NCBI GenBank assembly: GCA_035516895.1
Contig: DATIZY010000109.1
Span: 1-40,406, forward strand
Length of the DNA stretch: 40,406 nt
Direction: 5' to 3'
From: Gp7-AA10 sp035516895
GTDB lineage: Bacteria > Acidobacteriota > Thermoanaerobaculia > Gp7-AA8
The translations under genes and the position numbers were made by a program. Of this stretch, positions 15,151-24,297 are shown piece by piece. Below the pieces are notes generated by a model that worked only from the letters and a program-made list of their open reading frames with translations, searched no databases and was not told the origin of the DNA. The number at the start of each line of letters is the position of its first letter. Within the stretch, counting starts at the first letter, position 1.

Positions 15151-16122
15151 TCAATATGCAAGCAGCTCGCGCGCTGCCATGACAACTTTATCTTTGTTTG
15201 GCAGCACATATTCCTCGAGCGGCGGCGAATAGGGCGTCGGCACGTCGAGCGCGCCGATGCGTTTGACGGGCGCGTCGAGGTAATCGAATGCTTTTTCCGC
15301 GATCCGCGCCGCGAATTCGGCGCCGGCGCCGCCGGTCAGCGGAGCCTCGTGCAGGATGATCACGCGATTCGTTTTCGCGACCGATTCGAGGATCGCCGCT
15401 TCGTCGAACGGCAGGATCGTGCGCAGATCGACGATCTCCACGCTCACTCCGTCCTTCTCCAGCTCCTTCGCGGCGTCGTCGGCGACGTAGACCATCGCGC
15501 CCCACGTGATGATCGACAGATCCTTGCCCGCGCGCCGCAGGTTCGCCTTTCCGATCGGCACGACGAAGTCTTCCTCGGGGAGATTCTCCCTGATGCGGCG
15601 GTAGAGAAATTTGTGTTCGATGTAGATGACCGGATCGTCGTCGCGGATTGCCGCCTTGAGCAATCCTTTCGCGTCGTAGGCGGTGGCGGGCGAGACGATC
15701 TTCAGCCCCGGCCGGTTCATGAACATCGCCTCGGGGCTGAGCGAATGAAACGGCCCGCCGTGCACGCCCGCGCCGGCGGGACCGCGCACGACGATCGGAC
15801 ACGCGCTGCCGACGCGATAGCGGGACGTGGCGGTGAAGTTGACCAGCATGTCGTACGCGCAGGTGATGAAGTCGATGAACTGCATTTCGGCGATCGGACG
15901 CATGCCCATGAGCGCGGCGCCAGACGCGGCTCCGACGATCGCAATCTCGGAGATCGGCGTGTCAATCACGCGCTCGGGGCCGAAGCGCTCGATGAGGCCG
16001 GCGCTCGTTTTGAACGCGCCGCCGTAGGCGCCGACGTCTTCGCCCATCAGAAACACGCGCGGATCGCGCGCCATCTCCTCGGACATTGCCTGCGTGATCG
16101 CGTCGATGTAGCTCGTTTCCAT
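15151..16122 (-). CDS. 2-oxoacid dehydrogenase E1 component, beta subunit
   Basis: 323 residues starting METSYIDAITQAMSEEM, the usual length and opening for PdhB/BkdAB. Family features include LMGEDVGAYGGAFKTS, RVIDTPISEIAIVGAASGAA (E in TPISE activates thiamine diphosphate), EMQFIDFITCAYD, PAGAGVHGGPFHS and DLRTILPFD. It pairs with the alpha subunit encoded 27 bp upstream to decarboxylate the 2-oxoacid and acylate the E2 lipoyl group. E2 follows after 71 bp. All expected motifs are present; substrate specificity is not decided. Confidence 0.95.
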   Translation of the reverse strand: METSYIDAITQAMSEEMARDPRVFLMGEDVGAYGGAFKTSAGLIERFGPERVIDTPISEIAIVGAASGAALMGMRPIAEMQFIDFITCAYDMLVNFTATSRYRVGSACPIVVRGPAGAGVHGGPFHSLSPEAMFMNRPGLKIVSPATAYDAKGLLKAAIRDDDPVIYIEHKFLYRRIRENLPEEDFVVPIGKANLRRAGKDLSIITWGAMVYVADDAAKELEKDGVSVEIVDLRTILPFDEAAILESVAKTNRVIILHEAPLTGGAGAEFAARIAEKAFDYLDAPVKRIGALDVPTPYSPPLEEYVLPNKDKVVMAARELLAY

Positions 16123-16149
16123 TCGTTTCTCGTCCCGGGACTCGGGGCG

Positions 16150-17139
16150 TCAACCTTCCCAATACCCGTCGCCCGCAAACAGGCCCTTCGTCGCTTCCTC
16201 GCCGCGCGGCATCGGCGAGCGCTCTGCTTCATCGGTTGCGGCATCGACTTCCGCGCGCACGCGCTGCTGAATCGATTCGAAATCGTGCTTCGAGGCCATT
16301 CCGCTCTCGATCAGCGCCGCCTCGAAGCGATCGACGGCATCGCGGCCACGCCACTGATCGATGAGCTCCTGCGGCACGTACGACTGGTTATCGTGCTCGG
16401 CGTGGCCTTTCAATCGAAACGTCTTCACTTCGAGCAGCGTCACGCCTTCGCCGGCACGCGCGCGATCGACGGCATCTTTCGCCGCCCGATAGACAGCGAA
16501 CACGTCGTTGCCGTCGACTGTCAGGCCGCGGCAGCCGAAGGCGTACGCTTTGTCCGCGAGCGTGCGGGCCGCCGTCTGCTTCGACGTCGGTGTCGAATAC
16601 GCGTAGGCGTTATCTTCGATCACGACGACCATCGGCAGCTTCTGCACCGACGCGAAATTCATCCCTTCGAAAAATGCGCCGGTGGAAGAGCCGCCGTCGC
16701 CGATGAACGCCATCGCCACGAGCGATTTCTTCTGCATGCGCCCGGCGAGCGCGACCCCGGCCATGACCGGGATCATGTCGCCTAACATCGAGATCTGGCC
16801 GATGAAGCCGTCGCGCGCGGGATGGCCGAAGTGGATGTTGAGCTCGCGCCCGCGCGTCGGCGAATCGCCTTTGGCCATGTACTGGCGGATGATGTCGGCC
16901 GGCTTCGCGCCCGCCACGAGAATCGCGCCGAGGTTGCGGATGAGCGGCTGGACGACGTCGCCCTGCTTGAAGTCGAGGGCGTACGCCGCGGCGACCGATT
17001 CGCCCTCCTGGCCCAGCGAGCGATACAGCCCGCCGATCACTTTCGCCTGCCGGAACAGCGCGACCAGACGCTCCTCGAGTGTGCGCGTCAAACGCAGGTA
17101 GTAGTCGATCTCGAGGAGTTGCTGTTTCGTGAGATTCAT
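16150..17139 (-). CDS. 2-oxoacid dehydrogenase E1 component, alpha subunit
   Basis: 329 residues from the ATG at 17139 (MNLTKQQLLEIDYYLRL). The frame stays open upstream across lpd, but that part is an out-of-phase shadow. The thiamine-diphosphate motif is present: GDGG at 147-150 and N177 after 27 residues (IEDNAYAYSTP). SLGQEGESVAAAYAL, RGRELNIHFGHP and FRLKGHAEHDNQSY are typical of branched-chain or acetoin-type E1 alpha. The lysine- and serine-bearing region after position 180 (STPTSKQTAARTLADKA) matches the family phosphorylation-loop area. It catalyses the decarboxylation step together with E1 beta. lpd lies 62 bp upstream on the same strand. Confidence 0.95.
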   Translation of the reverse strand: MNLTKQQLLEIDYYLRLTRTLEERLVALFRQAKVIGGLYRSLGQEGESVAAAYALDFKQGDVVQPLIRNLGAILVAGAKPADIIRQYMAKGDSPTRGRELNIHFGHPARDGFIGQISMLGDMIPVMAGVALAGRMQKKSLVAMAFIGDGGSSTGAFFEGMNFASVQKLPMVVVIEDNAYAYSTPTSKQTAARTLADKAYAFGCRGLTVDGNDVFAVYRAAKDAVDRARAGEGVTLLEVKTFRLKGHAEHDNQSYVPQELIDQWRGRDAVDRFEAALIESGMASKHDFESIQQRVRAEVDAATDEAERSPMPRGEEATKGLFAGDGYWEG

Positions 17140-17201
17140 CGGTTCGCGGTGGCGGTCCCGAGTCGCGGGCCGTTGTTGATCCCGTCGGGGTCCCGGACGT
17201 C

Positions 17202-18596
17202 TTATTGATGGATCGAGTGTCCCGACACGTCCTCTGCCGCTTCCATCATTGCTTCGGACAGCGTCGGATGGGCGTGGATCGTCTTTGCGATCGATTCGCT
17301 CGTCGCTTCGAGCTCGAGCGCCGAGCAGCCCTCGACGATCAGCTCGGTCGCGTGCGGACCGACGATGTGCATGCCGAGGACCTCGTCGTATTTTTTCTCC
17401 GCGACGATTTTGACGAGGCCGCCCGATTCCGCGAGGATGCGCGCTTTCGAGTTGGCGGTGAACGGAAATTTGCCGACCTTGACGTCGTAGCCGCGTTCGC
17501 GCGCCTTTTTCTCCGTCAGGCCGACCGATGCCACTTCCGGATCGGTGTAGGTGCAGTTCGGAACATGATCGTAGTTGAGCGGCCGCACGTCCATGCCTTT
17601 CATGTGCTCGATCGCCAGAATCCCTTCGGCCGAGGCGACATGGGCGAGGGCGGGGGTGGGGACGATGTCGCCGATCGCGTAGACGTTCGGTTCGGCGGTG
17701 CGCATGAATTCGTCCACCTGCACCATTCCGCGGTCGAGTTTCACTTTCGTTTTCTCGAGCCCGCAGTTTTCCGTCACGGCGCGGCGTCCGGTGGCGGAGA
17801 GGACGACGTCGACATCGAACGTCTGCTGTTTGCCTTTCGTCGAGACGACGACTTTGACGCCGTTCGCGTGCACCTCCGCCGATTCGACTTTCGCATCGGT
17901 GTAGACGTCGATGCCTTTCTTTTTGAAGAGGCGCGTGAATTCCTTCGCCACTTCTTCGTCTTCGATCGGGAGCAGCTGCGGCAGGACTTCGACGATGGTC
18001 GTCTTCGTGCCGAAGCGCGCGAAGATCGAGGCGAATTCGCAGCCGACCGCACCGGCGCCGATGACCAGCATCGACTTCGGCACTTCCTGCAGAAGGAGAA
18101 TGTGATCGGAGTTGATGATGCGTTTGCCGTCCGCTTTGATGTGCGGCAGGTCCTTCGGTACGGAGCCCATCGCCAGAATGATGTTGTTCGCGTTCAGCGT
18201 GCGCGGCTCGTTGCCGGTGACTTCGACGATGCCTTTTCCGGCGATGCGGCCGAAGCCGGTGATGCGCTCGACCCTGTTCTTCTTGAAGAGAAACTCGATG
18301 CCTTTCGCGTTCTTGTCGACGACCTGCTGCTTTCGGTCCTGTCCCGCTTTGAAGTCGAGCTGAACGCCTCCGACGTTGACGCCGAATTCCTTCGCGCGAT
18401 TGACGTGCTCGTAAATGTCGGCGTTTTCGAGCAACGCCTTGGTCGGGATGCAGCCGCGATGCGTGCACGTGCCGCCGACGAACGGATCTTTCTCGATCAC
18501 CGCGACTCTCATTCCGAGCTGACCGGCGCGGATGCCGGCGACGTATCCGCCCGGTCCGCTTCCGATGATGACGACGTCGTATTGCTGATCTGCCAT
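17202..18596 (-). CDS. lpd: Dihydrolipoyl dehydrogenase (E3)
   Basis: 464 residues from the ATG at 18596 (MADQQYDVVIIGSGPGGY). The FAD-binding GSGPGG lies at 12-17, the redox-active disulfide is C44/C49 in GGTCTHRGCIPTKALL, and the NAD-binding segment is VIGAGAVGCEFASIFARFG. The C-terminal HAHPTLSE provides the catalytic H443/E448 pair from the partner subunit. It reoxidises the E2 dihydrolipoyl group with NAD+. It heads the dehydrogenase/lipoate operon. A consensus TATAAT ends 10 nt before the ATG, so the mRNA has little or no leader. The longer frame (to 18671) would read through the heptamer repeat and is rejected. Confidence 0.97.
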   Translation of the reverse strand: MADQQYDVVIIGSGPGGYVAGIRAGQLGMRVAVIEKDPFVGGTCTHRGCIPTKALLENADIYEHVNRAKEFGVNVGGVQLDFKAGQDRKQQVVDKNAKGIEFLFKKNRVERITGFGRIAGKGIVEVTGNEPRTLNANNIILAMGSVPKDLPHIKADGKRIINSDHILLLQEVPKSMLVIGAGAVGCEFASIFARFGTKTTIVEVLPQLLPIEDEEVAKEFTRLFKKKGIDVYTDAKVESAEVHANGVKVVVSTKGKQQTFDVDVVLSATGRRAVTENCGLEKTKVKLDRGMVQVDEFMRTAEPNVYAIGDIVPTPALAHVASAEGILAIEHMKGMDVRPLNYDHVPNCTYTDPEVASVGLTEKKARERGYDVKVGKFPFTANSKARILAESGGLVKIVAEKKYDEVLGMHIVGPHATELIVEGCSALELEATSESIAKTIHAHPTLSEAMMEAAEDVSGHSIHQ

Positions 18597-18606
18597 GGCG
18601 GCGCGG

Positions 18607-18612
18607 ATTATA
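18607..18612 (-). promoter_or_regulatory. -10 box of the lpd operon
   Basis: A perfect TATAAT on the minus strand ends 10 nt before the lpd start codon. The region where a -35 would sit is occupied by a heptamer inverted repeat beginning 2 bp upstream (18615). The leader would be only a few nucleotides. Confidence 0.65.
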
Positions 18613-18614
18613 AC

Positions 18615-18690
18615 GGCGGGTGGCGGGTAGCGGGTGGCGGGCAGGCCCACCCGCCACCCGCCACCCGCCACCCGCCAATTGCTACCCGCT
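18615..18690. repeat. Heptamer inverted repeat A (unit GGCGGGT)
   Basis: The left arm 18615-18642 is four 7-bp units (GGCGGGT twice, AGCGGGT, GGCGGGC). The right arm 18646-18690 is the reverse orientation in six units (CCCACCC, GCCACCC three times, GCCAATT, GCTACCC). The arms nearly touch and would form a long hairpin. The right arm runs into the stop codon of the giant repeat protein (18689-18691), and the left arm abuts the lpd -10 box. Confidence 0.9.
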
Positions 18691-21600
18691 ATTGCGCGGG
18701 GACGTACGTCGGATCCTGCGTGATCTGATCGATCACCGATCCATACGCGGTGACGCGACCGCTTCCGCTCGTCACCGAAACGCTCACCCGGGCGTTGTAG
18801 ACCGTGCCGGCGCCGAAGCTGTCGAGCGAGAACTGCTTGAACTCATGCGCCGCGAGCGGGATGTCGGTGCTGATCGCGAACTTCGAATCGGGGAGGATCA
18901 GCGACACGTGCGCGGTGGCCGGCTCTCCGGACGTTTCGGCGAGGCCGATGTTCGTGCGGTAGTTCGATGACGACTCGAGCTGCAGCACGTTGAGCGGCTG
19001 ATCGCCGGAACCGACACCTTGAGCCGAGGTGACTCCGGGGATGAACTGGCCGTAGGTGCCGGAGCTCAGCTGCGTGTACGTGCGCGCCGTGGCGACGAGG
19101 CTCGAGTCGCTCGCGGTGCCGACCACGAGCGAGCCGGCGGTGGTGCTGCCGAGCTGGGGCCACGTCGAGGCGATGAGGTCATCGATCGCCAGAACGGAGT
19201 TCGGCGCGATCGTTTTCGTTGCGGTGACGGGGTTCGCCGCGCTGCCCAGCGCGTAGTACGACAACGTGACGGGCGCGGAGCTCGTGCCGCTGTTGAAAAT
19301 GCGAACGTCGCTCTTCCAGTGTGCGGCGCCGGTGTTGAAATCGCCGACGCCCGCGAGCGTGTAGCTCTGCGCGGTGACGCTTCCCCTCGCCACGGCCGAA
19401 ACGCTTCGCGGATCGTTCGTGACGTTGTCGATCACCGATGCATACGTGGTGATCATGGCGCCGTTCGTCGATGTGTTTTCGACCTCGACGCGGCCATCGG
19501 TCAGCGGCGGCAGCACGTTGCTGAGCTGAATGTGTCCGCCCGGCGGAATCGATTCGGGAATCGCCGCGATCTCGTTTCCGGAGTCGTCGAGGACGTGCAG
19601 GACGACGCTGGCCGGCTGGCCCGCTGCTTCAACGAGGCCGATGTTCGTGCGGAACGCGCTCGATTGCGCGATCTGCTGGAGCGAGAGCCGCGCGCCTTGC
19701 GCGGCGAACTGGGAGAACGGAATCGCCGGGATGAACTGACCGAACGTGCCGTTCGTCGTTTCGTCGAACGTGCGGCTCGATGCAACGGTTTGAACCGAAG
19801 GCGCCGTCGCCAGGGTCGTCGTATCCGAGGTGAGCGGGCGGATCTCGAGCACGCCGGTCGCGGCGCCGCCGTCGGAGCCGATGCCGAAGAAACTGGTGAG
19901 GATGTCGTCGAGCGCCATCGTGTCGCCCGGCTCGATCTCGATCGTCGTCGACTGACCGGTTTGCGTTCCGTCGGTGCCTGACAGCGTGAAGTTGAGCTGA
20001 TATTTCTGCGTGTCGGCGGATGTGTTGGCGACGCGCACATCCGATTCGAACATCGAGTCGTTCGCGCCCGGCGCGTGGCCGACCGCCGGGACGATGAGCG
20101 AGTTCGGCGGCGGCGTGTTCTTGCCGGCGGGAAGAACGGGCGTGACGAGGCTGACCGAAACCGGCACGACGGGCGTGACGCCGTTCGCGCGAATCGAACC
20201 CGATGCGGAGCCGGAGCTCACGATGACCGTCCCGCTGTTGGTGCCCAGCTTCATCGCCGACGGATCGAACGTGACGTTGATCGTCGCACCGTTCGGGCCG
20301 GCGGTTCCGGTCGCCGGCGTGACCGTGATCCACGGTTTGTCGCTGCGGGCGGAAAACGCGACCGGCGGATTCTGCGGCGCGAGCGCGATCTGCTGCGTGA
20401 TTCCGTTCTGCACGCCGACGTCGACGCTCGTGGTGCGCGTCTCTGACGGCATCACCACCACGCTGACGACCTTCGAGTACGCGCTGTGGTCGTCGCTGCA
20501 GTTGCTGATCGCACGTACGCGGTAGAAGTAGCGCTGCGGCTGCGAGGTGGTCGTGCGCGTGAGCGTCGTCGACGTGTCGGTAATCGTCTGCGTGGCGGCC
20601 TTCGCGAAATTCATCGCCATCGATTCCTGCAGCTCGTAGTTCGTCGCGTTCGCCACCGAGTTCCAGTTGATCGTGAACGGCGTGCCGCTCGCGACCTGTC
20701 CCGGCGCCTTCGCCTGCGGGCGGGCGGGCGTGGCGCACGCCGGTGCATTCTTGCGAACCGAGAATCCGGAGATCGCCGAAGTCACGCTCGGGCAGTTCGG
20801 GAGGATCGCTTCGACGTACCAGTCGACCGCTCCCGCGGGCATTTGCAGCGTCGCTTTGTTCGCCGTGGTCGTCGTCAGGACGCTTGCTTGATCGTCATCG
20901 TCCGGTGCTGCCCAGATCTTGTACTGCGTGGCGTTCGGCACCGCCGACCATGAGAAGTGCACGTTCGATGTCAGGCCAGTCGCGCCATCGGCGGGCGTCA
21001 TCAGCAGTGGCTGGCGATCGCTGCACGCCGTCACCGGAATGGAAAAAGTGAAATGCTGCGACTCCACCGGCGGACATGCGGCGAAGAATGCAACGACGAA
21101 CCATTCGAAGGAACCTTCCGGCACCCGCCGTGTCAGAGTCGTGTTGGTCGTTTGGCCGAGGATCGTGGCGGAGCCGTTGTTGTGGCGGGCGAGGAGCGCG
21201 TAGCCGACTGCGCCGCTCACCGGATTCCATGCGAATTGAACGGGCGAGGCGACACTCGCGGCACCGTTCGCCGGTATCACGAGCTGCGGGACGTCCGGAC
21301 CGCAGTTGGCGTCGCGCGGAATCGTGAATGTCTCGTGCACGGATTTCGTCGCCGGACAGCTGTCGAAGTCGGACTCGACCCACCATTCGATCGCGCCGGG
21401 CGGCAGGTTCTGATCGATCGATGTCTCATCGCCGCCGGTCTTGGCGATCACCACGTTCCTGCCCGCGGCGTTCTTGCTCCAGACCCGATAGCCGGTCGCG
21501 TCGGGAACCGCGCTCCAGACCAGCGTGACCGGCGCTGTGATGCCGGTCGCGCCGTTCGCCGGGCTGATGAGCACCGTCTTCCCGTTCGAGCACGCGGCCA

Positions 21601-23047
21601 CGGGAATCGTGAACGTCGCCTTGCTCGAAGCGACAGCAGGGCAACCGGCGAAAAGCGCTTCAACGTACCAGGTGATCGCGCCGGTGCCGACGTCCTGCTG
21701 CAGACTCGTGGACTTCGTGTCGCCGACGTCTTCGAATGGCTCGCTGTCGCTCGACACCCAAACGCGATAGAGCACCGCGTTCGCCGCGGCATTCCAGGTG
21801 AACGTGACCGGTCCGCTCGGCTGCGTGCCGTCAAGCGGCGACGCGAGCGTGGGAGCCTGATTCGAGCCGCACGTCGCCGCTTCCGACACGGTCATGTGCT
21901 GATGCGGCGAGAAGACCGAAGGACACGACGCGAAGAGCGCCTCGATGTACCACTCGATGTTTCCGCTCGGCAGCGCGACGGACTGCGTCTTGTTGCTGCT
22001 GCGCGCCATGACGGCAAACGGACCGCCGTCGACCGATGCCCAGATTCGATATGCCGTCGCATTCGAGACCGCGGTCCACGAAACCGACACGGGCGAGCTC
22101 ACCGTCGCGTTGTCGGCCGGACTCTGCAGCGCAATCGATCCGCCGCACGACGGCGCGGGGATCGTGAACGTGGAGTTCGCTGATGCGATATCCGGACAGG
22201 CGGCGAAGCTCGTGTCGACGCGCCAGGTGATCGTCCCCGTGCCGACGAGGCGGCTCACGGACGTATCGGTGGTCTCGTCGGCGAGATCGCCGTTGATGAA
22301 GAGCTTGTAGCCGGCCGCGTCCGGCACCGCGCTCCATTGAAACGTCACCGGCGATGCCGTCACGGTCGAGCCGTTCGCCGGCGCAACGAGAGTGGCGGCC
22401 GTCGTGCTGCACGACGCGCCGGTCGTCACCGTGAAGGTCGCGAAGCGGGAAAACGTCGACGGGCAATTCGGAAACTGCGCCTCGACAAACCATGTCACGC
22501 TGCCTTCCGGAAACGGTTCGGAGATCTGCGTCGCGGTGGTCGTCGCCACGACGACGGGCGCCGCACCGTTCAGCGACGCGAACACGCGATAGCCGGAAGC
22601 ACCGGTCACGCGCGTCCACGAGAGCATCACGGGCGATGTCAGATTGTTCGCGCCGTTCGTTGGCGTCTGCAAAACGGGCGATGAAGGGTTTTGCGGACAC
22701 GACGCTGTCCCGCTGACCGCGGTGAATCGAAAATGCGGCGATGTCGCTACGGTGGGGCAGGATGAATCGCCGAGCGCGTCGACCCACCACTCGACGCTCC
22801 CGGATGGGAGGCTGATCGAGTACTGGCTGTCGGTGGTCAGCGCGATGATGTTCGCCGTGCCGCCGTTGAACGAAGCCCAGACGCGGTAGGCGTTCGCATT
22901 CGGCACATCGTTCCAATCGAAATTCACGGGCGAGGCAACGTTCGAAGCGCCGTTCGCGGGCGCAACGAGCTGCGGCGGCTCCGTCGGACAGGCCGCGAAG
23001 ACGCGGATCGTGTACGCAGCGACAAACGCCACCGCCATCTTTTTCAT
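18689..23047 (-). CDS. Giant secreted protein with eight Cys-paired Fn3-like repeats
   Basis: 1452 residues from the ATG at 23047, which overlaps the thrC stop as ATGA. After a signal peptide (MKKMAVAFVAAYTIRVFA) come eight repeats of about 90 residues. Each opens with Cys, carries a LVAPANGA-type line then VSWSAVPNATGYRVWAS, and closes with WYVEALFASCP, so each has two cysteines. A ninth diverged fibronectin-III-like unit follows, then a BACON-like segment (DKPWITVTPATGTAGPNGAT). Last are two copies of a domain of about 200 residues (SDVRVANTSADTQKYQLNF and SDVRIFNSGTSSAPVTLSY). No anchor is visible. It probably acts at the surface or in the medium, perhaps in adhesion or glycan binding. No catalytic motif was found. 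The rest of the open frame upstream of 23047 overlaps thrC and is a shadow. Confidence 0.88.
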   Translation of the reverse strand: MKKMAVAFVAAYTIRVFAACPTEPPQLVAPANGASNVASPVNFDWNDVPNANAYRVWASFNGGTANIIALTTDSQYSISLPSGSVEWWVDALGDSSCPTVATSPHFRFTAVSGTASCPQNPSSPVLQTPTNGANNLTSPVMLSWTRVTGASGYRVFASLNGAAPVVVATTTATQISEPFPEGSVTWFVEAQFPNCPSTFSRFATFTVTTGASCSTTAATLVAPANGSTVTASPVTFQWSAVPDAAGYKLFINGDLADETTDTSVSRLVGTGTITWRVDTSFAACPDIASANSTFTIPAPSCGGSIALQSPADNATVSSPVSVSWTAVSNATAYRIWASVDGGPFAVMARSSNKTQSVALPSGNIEWYIEALFASCPSVFSPHQHMTVSEAATCGSNQAPTLASPLDGTQPSGPVTFTWNAAANAVLYRVWVSSDSEPFEDVGDTKSTSLQQDVGTGAITWYVEALFAGCPAVASSKATFTIPVAACSNGKTVLISPANGATGITAPVTLVWSAVPDATGYRVWSKNAAGRNVVIAKTGGDETSIDQNLPPGAIEWWVESDFDSCPATKSVHETFTIPRDANCGPDVPQLVIPANGAASVASPVQFAWNPVSGAVGYALLARHNNGSATILGQTTNTTLTRRVPEGSFEWFVVAFFAACPPVESQHFTFSIPVTACSDRQPLLMTPADGATGLTSNVHFSWSAVPNATQYKIWAAPDDDDQASVLTTTTANKATLQMPAGAVDWYVEAILPNCPSVTSAISGFSVRKNAPACATPARPQAKAPGQVASGTPFTINWNSVANATNYELQESMAMNFAKAATQTITDTSTTLTRTTTSQPQRYFYRVRAISNCSDDHSAYSKVVSVVVMPSETRTTSVDVGVQNGITQQIALAPQNPPVAFSARSDKPWITVTPATGTAGPNGATINVTFDPSAMKLGTNSGTVIVSSGSASGSIRANGVTPVVPVSVSLVTPVLPAGKNTPPPNSLIVPAVGHAPGANDSMFESDVRVANTSADTQKYQLNFTLSGTDGTQTGQSTTIEIEPGDTMALDDILTSFFGIGSDGGAATGVLEIRPLTSDTTTLATAPSVQTVASSRTFDETTNGTFGQFIPAIPFSQFAAQGARLSLQQIAQSSAFRTNIGLVEAAGQPASVVLHVLDDSGNEIAAIPESIPPGGHIQLSNVLPPLTDGRVEVENTSTNGAMITTYASVIDNVTNDPRSVSAVARGSVTAQSYTLAGVGDFNTGAAHWKSDVRIFNSGTSSAPVTLSYYALGSAANPVTATKTIAPNSVLAIDDLIASTWPQLGSTTAGSLVVGTASDSSLVATARTYTQLSSGTYGQFIPGVTSAQGVGSGDQPLNVLQLESSSNYRTNIGLAETSGEPATAHVSLILPDSKFAISTDIPLAAHEFKQFSLDSFGAGTVYNARVSVSVTSGSGRVTAYGSVIDQITQDPTYVPAQ

Positions 23048-24165
23048 GAGTGGTACTTGTTGCCTCCCGTGTTGAACAGGACGACCGTATCGCTCTCGGA
23101 AATGGTCCCTTCCTCGATTAGACGCCGCACCCCCAAAAGTGCTGCGCCTCCTTCGGGACCGGTGTCGATGCCCTCTCTCGTGCGCATCTCCTCTGCGGCC
23201 GGCTCGATCCGATCTTCGTCGACCGCGACCGCTCCGCCGTGGGACTCCCGTAACGCCCTCAGCATCAACCGGTCGCCGATCGCCCTCGGCACCCGCAATC
23301 CCCAGGCAGAGGTTCGGGCGTTTTGCCATTCCGGCGCGTTCTCGAGGTTCTGCTCGAATGCGCGGACGACAGGCGCGCAGCCGCTCGATTGCACGCTGAA
23401 CATCCGCGGCCGTTCCTTACCGATCCAGCCGAGGCGCTCCATCTCCTCGAAGGCTTTCCACATGCCGATGAGTCCTGTGCCGCCGCCGGTGGGGTAGAGA
23501 ATCGCGTCGGGCAGGCGGCCGAGGTCCTCGAGGAGCTCGTAGCCCATGATTTTCTTGCCCTCGACGCGATACGGCTCCTTGAGCGTCGACAGATCGAAGC
23601 CGCCGTTCGCGGCGATGAACTCCTGCACGCGCTTACCGGCGTCCGTGATCAGACCTGCGACGAGCTCCACCTGCGCGCCGTAGCTGCGGCATTCGTCGAC
23701 GATCGACCTCGGCGTGTCCTTCGGCATCGCCACGAACACCGGCAGTCCCGCGCGCGCGCCGTACGCGGAGAGCGCGGCGGCGGCGTTGCCGGCACTCGGC
23801 GCGGCGAGGCTGCGTGCGCCGTTCTGCCTCGCCATCGTGACCGCGGTCGCCATGCCTCGCGATTTGAACGAGCGCGTCGGGTTCTTCGACTCGTCTTTGA
23901 TCCAGACGTTCGCGAACTGCTTCGATTTCAAAAGGGGCGTGATGCCTTCGCCGAGCCTGACGGGATCATCGCCCGGAAGCACTTCGATGTAGCGCCACAT
24001 CGTCGGCTCGCGCTTCGTGATCTCGCGACGGAGCTCGGGCGCGGGCGAGAGGTCGTAGCGGACGAGGATCGGCGCGCCGCACTTGCGGCAGACGTTGATG
24101 AGCTGGTTGGGGTCGTAGCGCTCGGAACACGCCGAACATTCAAGATGGAAGGAGAATCGTCGCAT
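23044..24165 (-). CDS. thrC: Threonine synthase
   Basis: 373 residues from the ATG at 24165 (MRRFSFHLECSACSERYD). An N-terminal zinc ribbon (C10, C13, C26, C29) precedes the PLP-dependent fold II domain. The PLP lysine is in NPTRSFKSRG (K101), and the phosphate-binding loop is PTGGGTGLIG. It converts O-phosphohomoserine to threonine in the cytoplasm. The zinc-ribbon form is typical of one ThrC class. The upstream in-frame extension (MPARVPRYARDD) is encoded by an unrelated inverted repeat (24175-24264) and is rejected. The stop overlaps the start of the giant secreted protein, so the two are coupled for no obvious functional reason. Confidence 0.93.
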   Translation of the reverse strand: MRRFSFHLECSACSERYDPNQLINVCRKCGAPILVRYDLSPAPELRREITKREPTMWRYIEVLPGDDPVRLGEGITPLLKSKQFANVWIKDESKNPTRSFKSRGMATAVTMARQNGARSLAAPSAGNAAAALSAYGARAGLPVFVAMPKDTPRSIVDECRSYGAQVELVAGLITDAGKRVQEFIAANGGFDLSTLKEPYRVEGKKIMGYELLEDLGRLPDAILYPTGGGTGLIGMWKAFEEMERLGWIGKERPRMFSVQSSGCAPVVRAFEQNLENAPEWQNARTSAWGLRVPRAIGDRLMLRALRESHGGAVAVDEDRIEPAAEEMRTREGIDTGPEGGAALLGVRRLIEEGTISESDTVVLFNTGGNKYHS

Positions 24166-24174
24166 CAGCTCTCC

Positions 24175-24264
24175 GTCATCCCGAGCGTAGCGAGGGACCC
24201 GGGCGGGCAATGCGGTCAGCGACCCATCCGCCCTGCCGGGGCCCCTCGCTACGCTCGGGATGAC
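24175..24264. repeat. Inverted repeat of the TCATCCCGAGCG type
   Basis: A 22-bp arm at 24175-24196 (beginning GTCATCCCGAGCGTAGCG) has an exact reverse complement at 24243-24264, with 46 bp between. Closely similar CATCCxGAGCG(A/T)AGCGA repeats are widespread in soil bacterial genomes. It fills most of the 132-bp gap upstream of thrC. A smaller hairpin AGGGGCC/GGCCCCT follows at about 24269-24290 without a clear T-run. Confidence 0.88.
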
Positions 24265-24297
24265 AGGAAGGGGCCATTCCTTCGGCCCCTACACATT

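Noticed and set aside
17140..18678. Upstream extension of the E1 alpha frame through lpd
   Set aside because: Arg/His-rich out-of-frame reading of lpd; E1 alpha starts at 17139 with a normal N-terminus.
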